From: Salinispora tropica CNB-440
GTDB taxonomy: Bacteria > Actinomycetota > Actinomycetes > Mycobacteriales > Micromonosporaceae
Assembly: GCF_000016425.1 (NCBI RefSeq)
Contig: NC_009380.1
Span: forward strand, 1,244,144-1,308,143
Direction: 5' to 3'
DNA length: 64,000 nucleotides
Below the pieces are notes generated by a model. That model ran no database searches. It was given only the letters and a program-made list of their open reading frames with translations, and was not told the origin of the DNA. The position numbers and the translations under genes are program-made. Shown here piece by piece: positions 55,686-64,000 of this stretch. Numbering within the stretch: the stretch's first letter is position 1; each line of letters starts with the position of its first letter.

Positions 55686-57047
55686 TCACCCAGCAGATTT
55701 GTCAGGTGTGGTGCAACGAACAGTCCGGTCCAGGAACTGCCGGATCTGACCGTTTTTCCATGTGGCGATCCCGATGCCGGACGCGTCACCGAGCTGCCCC
55801 AACCATTTCAGAATTGGTAGCACGATGGTGGCGTCATGGAAGTCCAGGTGTTTCGCCCCGGGTGCTGATATCTCGTGGAACTCGGCCTGTGCGGTGTCCC
55901 GCGCGAAGTCGTTGCTGCCGGTGTTCAACTCACTGTAGATCATCAGGTACGGGACGCTGAGTGAGTCGTAAGAGCGTTCACCGTAGAGCCCGCCATCGAT
56001 GTTGATGGCTGCGGTGCACCGGTCATCGATCTTGCTGAGCTCGCTGGCGACCGCCCCGCCCAAGGACAGCCCCATCGCGGCGAACGGCCGCCCTGACCCC
56101 AGTTCGCCGGTGGGATAGCCGGGAATGGTGGCCAGGATGGCGGGAAGCCGGTTGAGTACATGCTGCGAGTCCTCGGTTCGTCGGGCAACGACGGCAACCG
56201 TGCTGGTGCTCAATCGGTAGAGCTCATCAGAGACGCGGGCGCGTTCGGCTCGGCTGAGCTGACCCCGCAACTCGCGGTTGATTTCCTGAGTCCGTTCGGT
56301 TACGGCCGGGTCGACAGCCGCGTCTGCTTGGTCCAGCTCGGCGCGCTGATCGATGTGCCTGACACTCACCACGACATAGCCGTGGCTTGCCAACGATTCC
56401 ATCAGGAGTGAGTTCTCTGCGGTGATGGACACGAGCCCCGGCTGGTAGAGGACTACTGGGGCGGTAGTGGACTGCCGGCTGGCGTGGGCACCGCGAATCG
56501 CGTGCGTCCGTACTTGCCGCAGATAGCCGGTGAGGCGCCGTAGCCCGGACGGAATCCCGGGCGCTTCGCGGAATTCGGACCACAGGGCCTCGCCTTCCGG
56601 ATGTCGCTGAGCTGAATGTACTTCCGCCGGATACCACACGGTGATGAAGAGTCGCCTCCGTCCCCTGCGTGACGCCGTCGTGACGTCACGTTCCTCCGTT
56701 GTCGTGATCATGCCGACCCCGAACGGGCCATCGGGCTGCGGAAGGCGTGGGATGGGAAGACCGACTACCAACCCGGTAGACATGGTCGACAGAAGCAAAG
56801 CGACCACTCCGCCGATGATGCGCATGCCGATGGGCAGTTCTGTGACGACAGCGACGCAAAGCCAGGCGACGGCGAGGTAGACCGGCACCATCTGCCATCG
56901 GGCGCTGTTGTTGACCAGGCGAACGATGCTCAGAGCGGTCACCGCGACGATCGCCGGTGCCGTCATGCTTGTCGGGGCAGCAACGAGGATCAGCGCCGCG
57001 GTGAGGGAGGCGGCAGTCAGAATGGCGCGTTCGACAATGGTCCACAT
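55686..57047 (-). CDS. Membrane-anchored alpha/beta hydrolase, PAF-acetylhydrolase-like
   Basis: 453 residues. Three to four N-terminal membrane helices (ILTAASLTAALILVAAPTS, PVYLAVAWLCVAVVTELP, IIGGVVALLLSTMSTGLVVG), then an extracellular or cytoplasmic hydrolase of the platelet-activating-factor acetylhydrolase/dienelactone group: RRLFITVWYPAE, VVLYQPGL, nucleophile GLSLGGAVASEL, Asp near INIDGGLYG and His in GAKHLDFHD. Probably an esterase or lipase. ATG 57047 shares one base with the tetR stop, so the pair is translationally coupled. Confidence 0.83.
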   Translation of the reverse strand: MWTIVERAILTAASLTAALILVAAPTSMTAPAIVAVTALSIVRLVNNSARWQMVPVYLAVAWLCVAVVTELPIGMRIIGGVVALLLSTMSTGLVVGLPIPRLPQPDGPFGVGMITTTEERDVTTASRRGRRRLFITVWYPAEVHSAQRHPEGEALWSEFREAPGIPSGLRRLTGYLRQVRTHAIRGAHASRQSTTAPVVLYQPGLVSITAENSLLMESLASHGYVVVSVRHIDQRAELDQADAAVDPAVTERTQEINRELRGQLSRAERARVSDELYRLSTSTVAVVARRTEDSQHVLNRLPAILATIPGYPTGELGSGRPFAAMGLSLGGAVASELSKIDDRCTAAINIDGGLYGERSYDSLSVPYLMIYSELNTGSNDFARDTAQAEFHEISAPGAKHLDFHDATIVLPILKWLGQLGDASGIGIATWKNGQIRQFLDRTVRCTTPDKSAG

Positions 57048-57742
57048 CAGTGATCCAGTCTGTCCGGCGAGCCCGAGGCGTGCGCGACACCGAGATATCC
57101 ACATACGAAGTCGGCGAGTTCCTCGGCGAACTCGTCGGCATTGGTTGGAAGGTTCCAGCCGGACATGCCCTCTGGGTGAAGCAGGCGTCCCAGGAACATC
57201 AGGTTGAAGAAGTACGCAGCCATGCTGGCCGCTCGGGTCAAGTCCGAACGGCGTATCTCGTCGGCGTGATTCTGTAGCAGGGAGCGGAAGCCGGACACGG
57301 CGACCTCCTCCTGGCGCCGCCAGTGCTCGTCGAGCAGGTTTGGGTGCAACCGAGACTGGAGGTAGGCCGGCCGCATGACATAGCGCAGTTCATCGGATTG
57401 ACGCCACGCCGCGCGGCCGACGTGGACCAGTGCCTCGCGCAGCGAGGAGCGGCCGCTCGGCTCAGGGTTGCCCCGGGAGAAGTCGTCCCACCATTGCGTC
57501 ACCCGGCGCAGGTACAGGGCAACGAGGATGGCGACCGCGGCGTTCTGATTGTCGAAGCGTTGGTAGACCGACGCCACGGACACGCCGGCTCGGTTGGCGA
57601 TCTGCGCGACGCTGATCTCGTCGAAGTTCTTTTCCTGGAGGAGCTCGTCCAGCGCGGTGATGAGCTTGTCCCGGGTCTCGCGGGAGCGCCTCTGCGTGGC
57701 GGGTTTGGTGCCGGGCGACGCACCATCCGCAGAACTAAACAT
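57047..57742 (-). CDS. TetR/AcrR-family regulator
   Basis: 231 residues. HTH: TRDKLITALDELLQEKNFDEISVAQIANRAGVSVASVYQRFDNQNAAVAIL; a full C-terminal helical domain follows with WRRQEEVAVSGFRSLLQNH. ATG 57742 sits inside a TAAAC/GTTTA inverted repeat, suggesting autoregulation. Immediately upstream of, and coupled to, the PAF-acetylhydrolase-like gene, which is its likely target. Confidence 0.9.
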   Translation of the reverse strand: MFSSADGASPGTKPATQRRSRETRDKLITALDELLQEKNFDEISVAQIANRAGVSVASVYQRFDNQNAAVAILVALYLRRVTQWWDDFSRGNPEPSGRSSLREALVHVGRAAWRQSDELRYVMRPAYLQSRLHPNLLDEHWRRQEEVAVSGFRSLLQNHADEIRRSDLTRAASMAAYFFNLMFLGRLLHPEGMSGWNLPTNADEFAEELADFVCGYLGVAHASGSPDRLDH

Positions 57743-57754
57743 GACTCAGGTTTA
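57736..57754. promoter_or_regulatory. Operator candidate at the tetR start
   Basis: TAAAC-9 bases-GTTTA overlapping the start codon (57742), in an AT-rich patch following a possible -10 (TAAGGT on the minus strand). Confidence 0.45.
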
Positions 57755-57886
57755 CCTTATTGCTGGAGGGTTTTCAACCAACTCGCCTGTCTACCTGCCG
57801 CCGACCGTCGACGGCCTCCCCTTCGGACCGCTATGACGGCAAGTCCTGTCGCTGAATGCGGTGCGCAGTCACGACTGCTGACGCCG

Positions 57887-58360
57887 CTACCGGCTGCGAC
57901 TCGGTCGAGGTGCCAGCCGCGAGATCGGGCGAGCGGTCCCGTCAGCCGTGTGACGGCGTGCTCGGCACGGCACAACTCCCCGACGGAACGCCTTGCGGCG
58001 GGCGTCGCCTGGACCGGGACCGGCCTGGTGTTCGAGGGTGAGTAGCGCGCGCAGGCGTACGGCCATCAGATCGGCGACAGGACGGCCGGCCTGCACGCCC
58101 TCGCGGATCACCGTCTCCACCGTGCCGATCGCTTCCAGGGAGATCGTCATGACGATGTCGTTCTTGGTACGGAAGTAGCGGTAGACGGCTCCGAACGACA
58201 TGCCGGATTCGTCGACTACGTCCTGCATGGAGGTGCGGTCGAAGCCGTCGCGGGCGAAGCGGGCGGCGGCGGCCGACAGGATCTGGTGGCGGAGGCGGTG
58301 CGGTGGTCTTCGGAGACTCGTGGCGTGCGTACAGCCTCAAGCGAGCGCTCCCTCTTGACG
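57887..58360 (-). pseudogene. Frameshifted TetR regulator
   Basis: One frame gives VKRERSLEAVRTPRVSEDHR (no ATG/GTG start, the first codon is GTC); after a shift of one base near 58300 the next frame continues HRLRHQILSAAAARFARDGF, then MQDVVDESGMSFGAVYRYFRTKNDIVM, a textbook TetR HTH. The C-terminal domain fades into unrelated arginine-rich sequence after about AGRPVADLMAVRLRALLTLEHQ. So frameshifted and 3' truncated. Divergent from the FAD monooxygenase, which it presumably once controlled. Confidence 0.78.
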
Positions 58361-58390
58361 GCTGGACAGGGCCGGTGCAATCTCTAAGAG

Positions 58391-58404
58391 AGCGAGCACT
58401 CGCT
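58391..58404. promoter_or_regulatory. TetR operator candidate before the monooxygenase gene
   Basis: AGCGAG-CA-CTCGCT, a perfect 6-bp dyad lying between the broken tetR and the monooxygenase gene, followed by TTTTTAATG. Confidence 0.6.
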
Positions 58405-58436
58405 TTTTAATGCCTAAAGGCAGAGAGGTGAAGGAC

Positions 58437-59222
58437 ATGCCACGCGCTCAGGTGTTGATCGTCGGGGCCGGTCCGACCGGTCTGGTCCTCGCCGCTGAGC
58501 TGACCCGGCTTGGTGTCGAGATCCGAATCATCGACAAACACGTGTCCCCGCTGGAACTGACCAAGTCCGCGGCGTTGCACGCCCGCACGCTGGAGCACTT
58601 CCGCGATCTCGGGGTGGCCGAGCGGATCCTCGCCGAAGGGCAGCGGGTCGATGTGCTCACCCTGCGAACCAGCTACCGTGACCGGCTCAGTGTTGACTTC
58701 CGCGTGCTCGACGACACCGGGTACCCGCACATGGTCGACATCCCGCAGAACCGTACCGAGCACATTCTCATCGGGCATCTGGCACAGCTTGGTGTTCCGC
58801 TGCATCGCAGCGCCACGCTGGTTGATCTCACCCCGGCCGGCAGCGAGGTCACGGCCCGGGTCACCACCCCTGACGGCGGCGCAGAGACCATCACGGCCCA
58901 GTGGGTCGTGGGCTGCGACGGCGCGGTGACCCGCCGCTGGCCCGGCGCGGTGGACGTGCGGCTGCTGACCCCGGCCTGGCAGGTGGCCCAGGCCACGAGT
59001 GCGCGGGTTCCGGTGATCCTCGACCGGGGCCGCACCGCCCGCGACCTGTACGGTTCGGGTGCGGTGGCGTATCTGATCCGGCCCGACCGACACCTCGGCT
59101 ACGTCGGCCCCCCGGACCGGGACCGCATCGAGCGATTTTTGTCCACTGTGCTGCTCGACGACCCGGCGGTGCCCACCGCACGCCAGGGTGTGCGCCACGG
59201 CGCGCCGGGCGGACAGCGGTGA
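58437..59222 (+). pseudogene. FAD-dependent aromatic monooxygenase with internal deletion
   Basis: 261 residues where 480 to 550 are usual. The N-terminus is a normal FAD_binding_3 start: VLIVGAGPTGLVLAAELTRLG, IIDKHVSP, ALHARTLEHFRDLG, up to WVVGCDGA at residues 157 to 163. Instead of the second FAD motif (GDAAH) and substrate domain, the chain passes straight to PGAVDVRLLTPAWQ and LYGSGAVAYLIRPDRHLGYV, the thioredoxin-like C-terminal domain. About 250 codons are missing in frame. Without GDAAH it cannot hold FAD properly, so it is probably inactive. ATG 58437 with GGTGAAGG upstream. Confidence 0.8.
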
Positions 59223-59923
59223 ACCGGCGGCGCGGAACCCAGCGGGATGATCTGGTCACCGTCGACCTGCTGCAGTCGACCGCCTACGCGGTACGCGCAG
59301 CCCGCACCGTGCTGGTCGACACCGGTCCCGCCGGGCAGGAACGCACCCTGCTTCGGCGGCTGGCCCGCGCCGGTGTCGACCCCGACGAGATCTCCCTGAT
59401 CGTGCTCACCCACTGCCACCCGGACCACGCCGGCGGTGCCGCGCAGCTACGCCGGCAGTTGCGGGTGCCGGTCGCCGTGCACGCCGCCGAGTTGGACTGG
59501 GCCGCCACCGGCACCAGCGTGCTCTACCACGCGCAGCGACCCTTCGGTCACCTGCTGCGCCGGATACTGCGGCCAAGCTTCCCGGCGTTCACCCCGGACA
59601 TCGTGCTCGACCACGGCACCCGTCTGGACGAGCACGGGGCGCCGCTGACCGTACTGCACACCCCCGGCCACACCCCCGGCTCGGTCACCCTGCTGCACCG
59701 GCCGGACGGGAAGGCGTTCGTCGGTGACCTGCTAGCCGGCGGAATGCTGCGCCGGGACCGGCCCGGACTGCCGTTTCTGGCCGAGGACCCGGACCAGGTG
59801 CGGCGCAGCGTACAGGACCTGTTGGACCGCACGCCCAGCCGGCTGCTGTTCGGGCACGGCAAGCCGGCCTCGGCGCGCTCGGTGCTACGCCGGTTCGGCC
59901 CGGCGGCCCCCGACCATCGTTAG
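59219..59923 (+). CDS. MBL-fold hydrolase
   Basis: 234 residues. Zinc motif THCHPDHAGGAAQL (H-x-H-x-D-H), further ligands in HTPGHTPGSVTLLH and FVGDLLAGGML, and C-terminal LLFGHGKPASA; close to the glyoxalase II/lactonase-like branch. GTG 59219 overlaps the monooxygenase stop (GTGA), so it was coupled to that gene; a role in hydrolysing the oxygenation product is possible but unproven. The N-terminus lacks the usual lead strand, so a few upstream codons could belong to it. Confidence 0.82.
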   Translation: MNRRRGTQRDDLVTVDLLQSTAYAVRAARTVLVDTGPAGQERTLLRRLARAGVDPDEISLIVLTHCHPDHAGGAAQLRRQLRVPVAVHAAELDWAATGTSVLYHAQRPFGHLLRRILRPSFPAFTPDIVLDHGTRLDEHGAPLTVLHTPGHTPGSVTLLHRPDGKAFVGDLLAGGMLRRDRPGLPFLAEDPDQVRRSVQDLLDRTPSRLLFGHGKPASARSVLRRFGPAAPDHR

Positions 59924-60087
59924 GCCCGGCCCGGCGGCCGGCGGTTCAGCCAGTTCCACGAACGAGAAGGAGTGAGACAGTAGGTCCTCATCGCACGAGG
60001 TGCACGCGGACCGGGATGAGGCCTCCTTCGCCGCCGGTGCCGGCTGTGCCGGCGTGCTCGGCGACTGCCACCCCGACGTGCTGGTCG

Positions 60088-60870
60088 TCACGGCAGCACC
60101 GCGCCTCGGTAGATGCGGTCGAAAAGGTTGAACAGGGGCCGGTCGTAGGCCTGCAACTTCGTCCGCGTGTTGATGTCGTTGTGCACGCCGTCGCCGCCGG
60201 GCGGTCCGGGGTAGTTCACTCCGAAGTAGCTCTGGATCCCCACGGCGAAGTACTCCTTGATATCCGTTCCCGCGTACGTGTTCGTCCACAGACCGTGGGT
60301 GCGGGCGTTGCTCCACGCACTGGACAACTCGGGGGCCATCGCGGGGTCGATGTTCCGCAGGGCCATCAGATCCAGGGTGTGTCCGAACTCGTGCACGAAG
60401 TAGTTCGCCCGCCCCTGGTTGTCCAGCACGTTGCTCTCGGTGCAGGTCGACAGCGGGAAGGAGGGGGTGGCGCCGAATCCGGCCCAGTACCGGGCGTCCA
60501 TGGTCGTGCCGAACTGCTGGTACACCTCGGGGATCGCGCTCATGTACTCACCTCGGGCGACGACCACGAGGCGGACGTTCTGCCGGTCCAACTCGGGCAC
60601 GGGCCAGTACGGGTAGGTCCACAGTAAGGTCCCGAGCTGGTTCCGCATCCGTACCAGGGTCGCGTCCTGCAGGTGGTGCGGACCGAAGACCGGCAGTCCC
60701 CACGCGTCGACGTACTTGCCATACCACCGGGTGTCCAGTCCGTACCTGGTCACCAGTGACGGCGGGATCGGCCCGACCGGTTCGGCCAGCGCTGGCGACG
60801 CCCCAACAACCGTGGACAGCAGCCCTGTCGCGCCGGCGGCCAGCAGGGACCGGCGTGTGATGGTACCCAA
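60088..60870 (-). CDS. Secreted zinc metalloprotease-like protein (HEFGH), TTG start
   Basis: 260 residues. Tat-type signal ITRRSLLAAGATGLLSTVVGASPALA, then a domain with YFVHEFGHTLDLMALRN (HExxH zinc site) and TNTYAGTDIKEYFAVGIQSYFG, where the glutamate in EYFA probably is the third ligand; NDINTRTKLQAYD follows near the end. The only start fitting the signal peptide is TTG 60870, preceded by GGGAG 9 bases upstream. Similar exported proteins occur in bacteria and fungi; substrate unknown. Stands alone. Confidence 0.78.
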   Translation of the reverse strand: MGTITRRSLLAAGATGLLSTVVGASPALAEPVGPIPPSLVTRYGLDTRWYGKYVDAWGLPVFGPHHLQDATLVRMRNQLGTLLWTYPYWPVPELDRQNVRLVVVARGEYMSAIPEVYQQFGTTMDARYWAGFGATPSFPLSTCTESNVLDNQGRANYFVHEFGHTLDLMALRNIDPAMAPELSSAWSNARTHGLWTNTYAGTDIKEYFAVGIQSYFGVNYPGPPGGDGVHNDINTRTKLQAYDRPLFNLFDRIYRGAVLP

Positions 60871-61195
60871 AATATCGATCTCCCTCGCTCGAGGTTGCGC
60901 TACGTGGCCGGTGTGTCGACATCTTTCGAAACCCCGGCGCCGGACCACCCAACTGCCGAAATCGGCTTGGGCAAGCCCCCCCCCGCGGCGCCTGCGATCA
61001 TCACGCGAATGAGTGACATGTGTCAATTCCCCTGTAAGCGTGGAGGGCTCTGTTATGCGGCTTGATCCTCCAGGCCCATGCCGCTACCGTTTGCAGTCGA
61101 TTGGCGGGTGGCTGTCGCAGGCGTTCGAAGCACGACCCAACCCCGGCCCACGGACTGGCGCATCTACCACCGGGCGCATGTGACCGCGGCCATGT

Positions 61196-61378
61196 TCAGG
61201 GCCGCGATGACCAGGCCGGTGTCCCGATACACGGGTTGCCGTAGGTGCCGCCGGAGTTCTCGAAGACCCTGCGCGCCGTATCGGCCGGCGGGACCCGACG
61301 GTCCCGCCGGGGTGTAGGCGGCCGATCACGCCACTTGTGGGACCAGGACCGCGACACGCCGAGGGCTCGGCAGGTCAC
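61196..61378 (-). mobile_element. IS3-family transposase fragment (N-terminal part of OrfB)
   Basis: CRALGVSRSWSHKWRDRPPTPRR and ARRVFENSGGTYGNP match the start of IS3-family OrfB; frame lost after about 60 residues. No intact terminal repeats recognised. Confidence 0.75.
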
Positions 61379-61453
61379 TGCGTGGGCACCTCGTTTCTGT
61401 TCGCTGGGAAGCGATGACGGCGGCTACGCTCACCGACCCATCGCTTCCTCGAT

Positions 61454-61639
61454 CTACGGGACCACGGATCGCTTGAGGACGTCACGCTCCATCGCAGGGG
61501 TCAACCGGGACAGCGACCGTCGGCGTCGGCGGCGGTGGTAGGTCCGTTCGACCCACGTCACGGTCGCGATCCGTAGTTGCTGGCGAGTGGTCAATGATCG
61601 CCGGTTGAGGACGTTCTGCAGGAGGCCGATGAAGGATCC
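61454..61639 (-). mobile_element. IS3-family transposase fragment (C-terminal part of OrfB)
   Basis: GSFIGLLQNVLNRRSLTTRQ, LRIATVTWVERTYHRRRRRR and SRLTPAMERD match the C-terminal end of IS3-type OrfB, ending at TAG 61454. It lies upstream, in reading direction, of the N-terminal fragment at 61196, so the two come from different copies or from a rearranged one. Confidence 0.75.
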
Positions 61640-62134
61640 ATGGTGGAGTTGTCGCCGGCCGCGTCGACGCGGCCCATCGATCCGCCCATGTGGTGGGGCG
61701 GGTAGGACCTGGACGGTGCGCCGGGTGGCCGACCGTGGTGGGTGCCGATGCGGCTGGCGGCGAACGGCACGTTTGGCCAGGGCGGCGCGTTGAGGGCGTC
61801 GAACAGGGCCCGCCGACCCACGAGTGCCTGATCCCGAGTGGCCCGTACCGCCGCCCCCACCACCACCGTCAGCGCCGCTGACGCCGCTACCTGCCGCGGT
61901 TCGGTCGAGGTGTCAGCCCGCGAGGCCGGGCGAGTGGTTCCGTTCGTCGCCGAGACGGACCGGCTCGGGCCGGCTACGGGGTGGGAAGCGGGGTGCCGCC
62001 CTGGATGCGGTCACCGCCACCTCCGGTCGCGGTGACCGCCGTGCACCCCCGAGCAGTCGGGTTTCAACCACCTCGCCGAGGTGTACCCCCGTGGGGTGGT
62101 GCTCTCGGTGCGCCGCCCGCCTGGTGACGGCGAT
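61640..62134 (+). other. Degenerate stretch with a short repeat
   Basis: No convincing gene. Positions 61875 to about 61942 resemble 57877 to 57943 (shared TGACGCCGCTACC, TCGGTCGAGGTG and GAGGCCGGGCGAG-like blocks, roughly 80% by eye), suggesting a second scrap of the same TetR 3' region or a repeat. Confidence 0.4.
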
Positions 62135-62169
62135 TACATATACGTTGTATATGTATCACGTACATGTAC
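62135..62169 (+). promoter_or_regulatory. Double palindrome upstream of the oxidoreductase
   Basis: TACATATAC-GTT-GTATATGTA (perfect 9-bp inverted repeat, 62135 to 62155) and, 4 bases on, the palindrome GTACATGTAC (62160 to 62169). Very AT-rich for this genome and 59 bp before the start; operator candidates for a TetR-type repressor, perhaps the one at 63482. Confidence 0.65.
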
Positions 62170-62227
62170 GGTGTAAAGCCTGGTCGGGAGGGCCCGGTCA
62201 TGCCATTCACGTGAAGTGGAGACGACA

Positions 62228-63229
62228 GTGCAGGCATACGTACAGACCAAGTACGGCGACCCGAGCGTCATGCGACTCATGGACGTGCCCACGCCCACGC
62301 CCGAGCACGGTGAGGTGCTGATTCGGGTACGGGCAGCAGGCCTCAATCCGGTGGACTACCACATCCGGGACGGCAAGATGCGGATGATCGCCCGGATGAA
62401 ACTGCCGAAGGTGGCCGGCAGCGAGCTGGCGGGCGTGGTGGAAGCCGTCGGGCCCGGCGTCACCGGCCTCGCCGTCGGGGACCGGGTGTTCACCCGCGTC
62501 GACGTCATGAAGCTGGGCGCCTTCGCCCCCCATGCGGTTGTCGCGGCGGACCTCGTCGCCCCGATGCCGCAGTCGCTGGACTTCACCGAGGCCGCCGGGC
62601 TTCCCCTGGCCGGCCTCACCGCGCTACAGGCCCTGCGGGACGAGCTCACCATCGAAAAGGGCCAACGGATCTTCATCTCCGGCGGTGCGGGTGGCGTGGG
62701 CACACTCGCCATCCAACTCGCGGCATGGATGGGCGCCCAGGTCGCCACGACCGCCTCGCCCGGGGGTGAGAATCTGGTGCGGTCACTCGGTGCTGAGACG
62801 GTCATCAACTACCAGACGACCAGCTTCGCAGACGTTTTGCGGGACTACGACGCGGTTCTCGACCTCCGGGGTGGTCAGGATCTGGCGGACAGTTTCGCCA
62901 TTGTCCGTCCCGGAGCCAAGGTGGTGTCCGTCGCGGGAGTGCCCGAACGGAACTCAGCCAAGGACCTGGGCGCCGGTCCACTGGTCGGTGCCCTGTTCAA
63001 CCTGCTCAGTGGCAAGGTCCGGCGGCAGGCCAAGGCGCACGGGGTCACCTACCGGTATCTGTTCATGCACCCTAGCGGTGCCGATCTGCGAATTCTGGCC
63101 GACCTCGTCGACGGTGGGAACCTGAAGGTGGTGACGGACCAGGTCTTCCCCTTCGAGGAGATCGCGGACGCCTTCGCCCGCCTCGAGCGTGGCCACGCCA
63201 AGGGAAAGATCATCGTTGCGATGCCCTGA
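62228..63229 (+). CDS. NADP-dependent quinone-oxidoreductase-like MDR protein
   Basis: 333 residues of the zinc-free medium-chain dehydrogenase group. GLNPVDYHIRDGKM, VAGSELAGVVEAVGPGVTGLAVGDRVF, GLPLAGLTALQALRDE and the nucleotide loop FISGGAGGVGTLAIQLA are visible; zinc ligands of alcohol dehydrogenases are absent. Reduces quinones or activated alkenes with NAD(P)H. GTG 62228 has GGAG 6 bases upstream; GTG 62216 is possible. Controlled most likely by the palindromes upstream. Confidence 0.9.
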   Translation: MQAYVQTKYGDPSVMRLMDVPTPTPEHGEVLIRVRAAGLNPVDYHIRDGKMRMIARMKLPKVAGSELAGVVEAVGPGVTGLAVGDRVFTRVDVMKLGAFAPHAVVAADLVAPMPQSLDFTEAAGLPLAGLTALQALRDELTIEKGQRIFISGGAGGVGTLAIQLAAWMGAQVATTASPGGENLVRSLGAETVINYQTTSFADVLRDYDAVLDLRGGQDLADSFAIVRPGAKVVSVAGVPERNSAKDLGAGPLVGALFNLLSGKVRRQAKAHGVTYRYLFMHPSGADLRILADLVDGGNLKVVTDQVFPFEEIADAFARLERGHAKGKIIVAMP

Positions 63230-63481
63230 TCCGTCGCCATCAGGTAGTTGGCCAACCGCCGGCGGCCAGGTCCGGACAGACGATGGGACGCGGCCCGGAC
63301 CTGGCTCGGCGGCTGGTCACCCAAGGTCGAGGTTCCCGGCCGACACGATTTCCACAGGTGCCGGCTCGATGGCCCCGAGTCGGCACGCACCACCGGATAC
63401 ATCCCCGGCAGCACGGAGTGACCTGGCCGGGCGCGTGGAGCCGGACGTGCTAGACATGGCTGGAACGTGAAGGAGACGGCG

Positions 63482-64000
63482 ATGACCTCCGCAACCTCAC
63501 CGCGTAGAGCCAGGACTCCGCTGTCCCGGGCCACCCTGATAGCCAGCGCGACAGAACTGGCCGACTCCGAAGGGCTACAGGCTGTCACGATCCGGCAGCT
63601 GGCCCACCGGCACGGTGTGACCGCCATGGCGATCTATGCCCACTTCGACGACAAGGAGGCGCTGCTGGACGCCCTGGGTGAGGCGTTGCTCGACAGCGTC
63701 CAGGTCCCCGACCTGACAGCTGGCGATAGTCGGACCAATCTGGGGGCGGTGTTGACCGCCTTCGTCGAGGCGTTGCGGGCACACCCTGCCATCGCCCCCA
63801 TCACCGCCCGCCGCATCCTCGAGTGCGATTCGGGCATCGACCTTGCCGAACAACTCCTCGCCCAGCTCACCGCGCTCGGTCACCCCAGCGGTCTCGCCGC
63901 GGCCACGAGCCACTACCTCCTGAGCGGGGTCGTCGCCCTGGTTGCCAGTGAGCCTGGGCGCAGCTGTATCCCGCACGACATCGAGGGTCAGGAACAGTTG
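63482..64000 (+). CDS. TetR-family regulator, 3' end cut by window edge
   Basis: 173 residues present. SRATLIASATELADSEGLQAVTIRQLAHRHGVTAMAIYAHFDDKEALLDALGEALL is the HTH; a TetR_C-type helical domain follows. ATG 63482 with AAGGAG 7 bases upstream. Same orientation as the oxidoreductase gene, 252 bp behind it, and probably its regulator. Confidence 0.88.
   Translation, partial: MTSATSPRRARTPLSRATLIASATELADSEGLQAVTIRQLAHRHGVTAMAIYAHFDDKEALLDALGEALLDSVQVPDLTAGDSRTNLGAVLTAFVEALRAHPAIAPITARRILECDSGIDLAEQLLAQLTALGHPSGLAAATSHYLLSGVVALVASEPGRSCIPHDIEGQEQL

Noticed and set aside
61591..61866. Minus-strand 91-codon frame between the IS fragment and 61.87 kb
   Set aside because: No conserved motif and it overlaps the IS3 C-terminal piece in another frame.

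Overview
The window is about 70% GC, uses GTG starts freely and has tightly packed operons. Gene content and order (clpS-DUF2017-mec-cysO-cysM, HutF-type histidine degradation, DUF5753/DUF397 regulator pairs, replication-relaxation protein) point to an actinomycete, most likely Micromonosporaceae (Micromonospora or Salinispora). That placement is inference from gene content; no rRNA is present.

Core part, 1 to about 30.2 kb: partial pncB; the CysO cysteine pathway module (clpS, DUF2017, mec, cysO, cysM) running into an MBL nuclease-like gene, rph and rdgB; a histidine utilisation operon on the minus strand headed by an RpiR-type regulator (regulator-hutU-M20 amidohydrolase-hutF-hutI-hutH); MOSC, GNAT and ASCH genes; tRNA-Leu(UAG); a Bcp peroxiredoxin; a cobalt/nickel ECF transporter (cbiM, cbiN-like, cbiQ, cbiO) behind a Nur-like box; a DsbA-like/MauE pair; CopC-CopD and YcnI copper proteins; a GT87 transferase; orn; tRNA-His; an exported beta-helix protein; a lipoprotein L,D-transpeptidase; tRNA-Lys(CUU).

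Accessory part, about 30.2 to 64 kb: XRE-type regulators with small partner proteins, then a seven-gene operon (35.47 to 41.84 kb) joined by start/stop overlaps. It encodes a TIM-barrel isomerase, a Gfo/Idh/MocA oxidoreductase, an archaeal-type S-adenosylmethionine synthetase, an HPr-kinase-like P-loop protein, a GT81-like glycosyltransferase, a CofE-like gamma-glutamyl ligase and an SDR epimerase. This looks like a dedicated biosynthetic cassette with no function I can name. It is followed by a scrambled zone (41.9 to 50.3 kb) of duplicated and decaying pieces: a second, about 95% identical cofE; three copies of the replication-relaxation gene start; a P-loop kinase with an internal stop and a second fragment of it that truncates a TetR gene; and a start-less 3' remnant of what looks like a triceptide (cyclophane RiPP) precursor beside a pentapeptide-repeat-like gene. 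The rest holds NhaA and TerC membrane proteins (TerC with a large leader hairpin), a MerR-controlled crotonase, a TetR/PAF-acetylhydrolase-like pair, an FAD monooxygenase with its middle deleted, an MBL hydrolase, a secreted HEFGH zinc protease, IS3-family debris, and a quinone-oxidoreductase-like gene next to a TetR gene cut by the window edge.

The strongest leads are the seven-gene cassette with its duplicated ligase, the triceptide-like precursor remnant, the CysO protein that runs 21 residues past its Gly-Gly, the M20 hydrolase standing where HutG should be, and the TerC leader.
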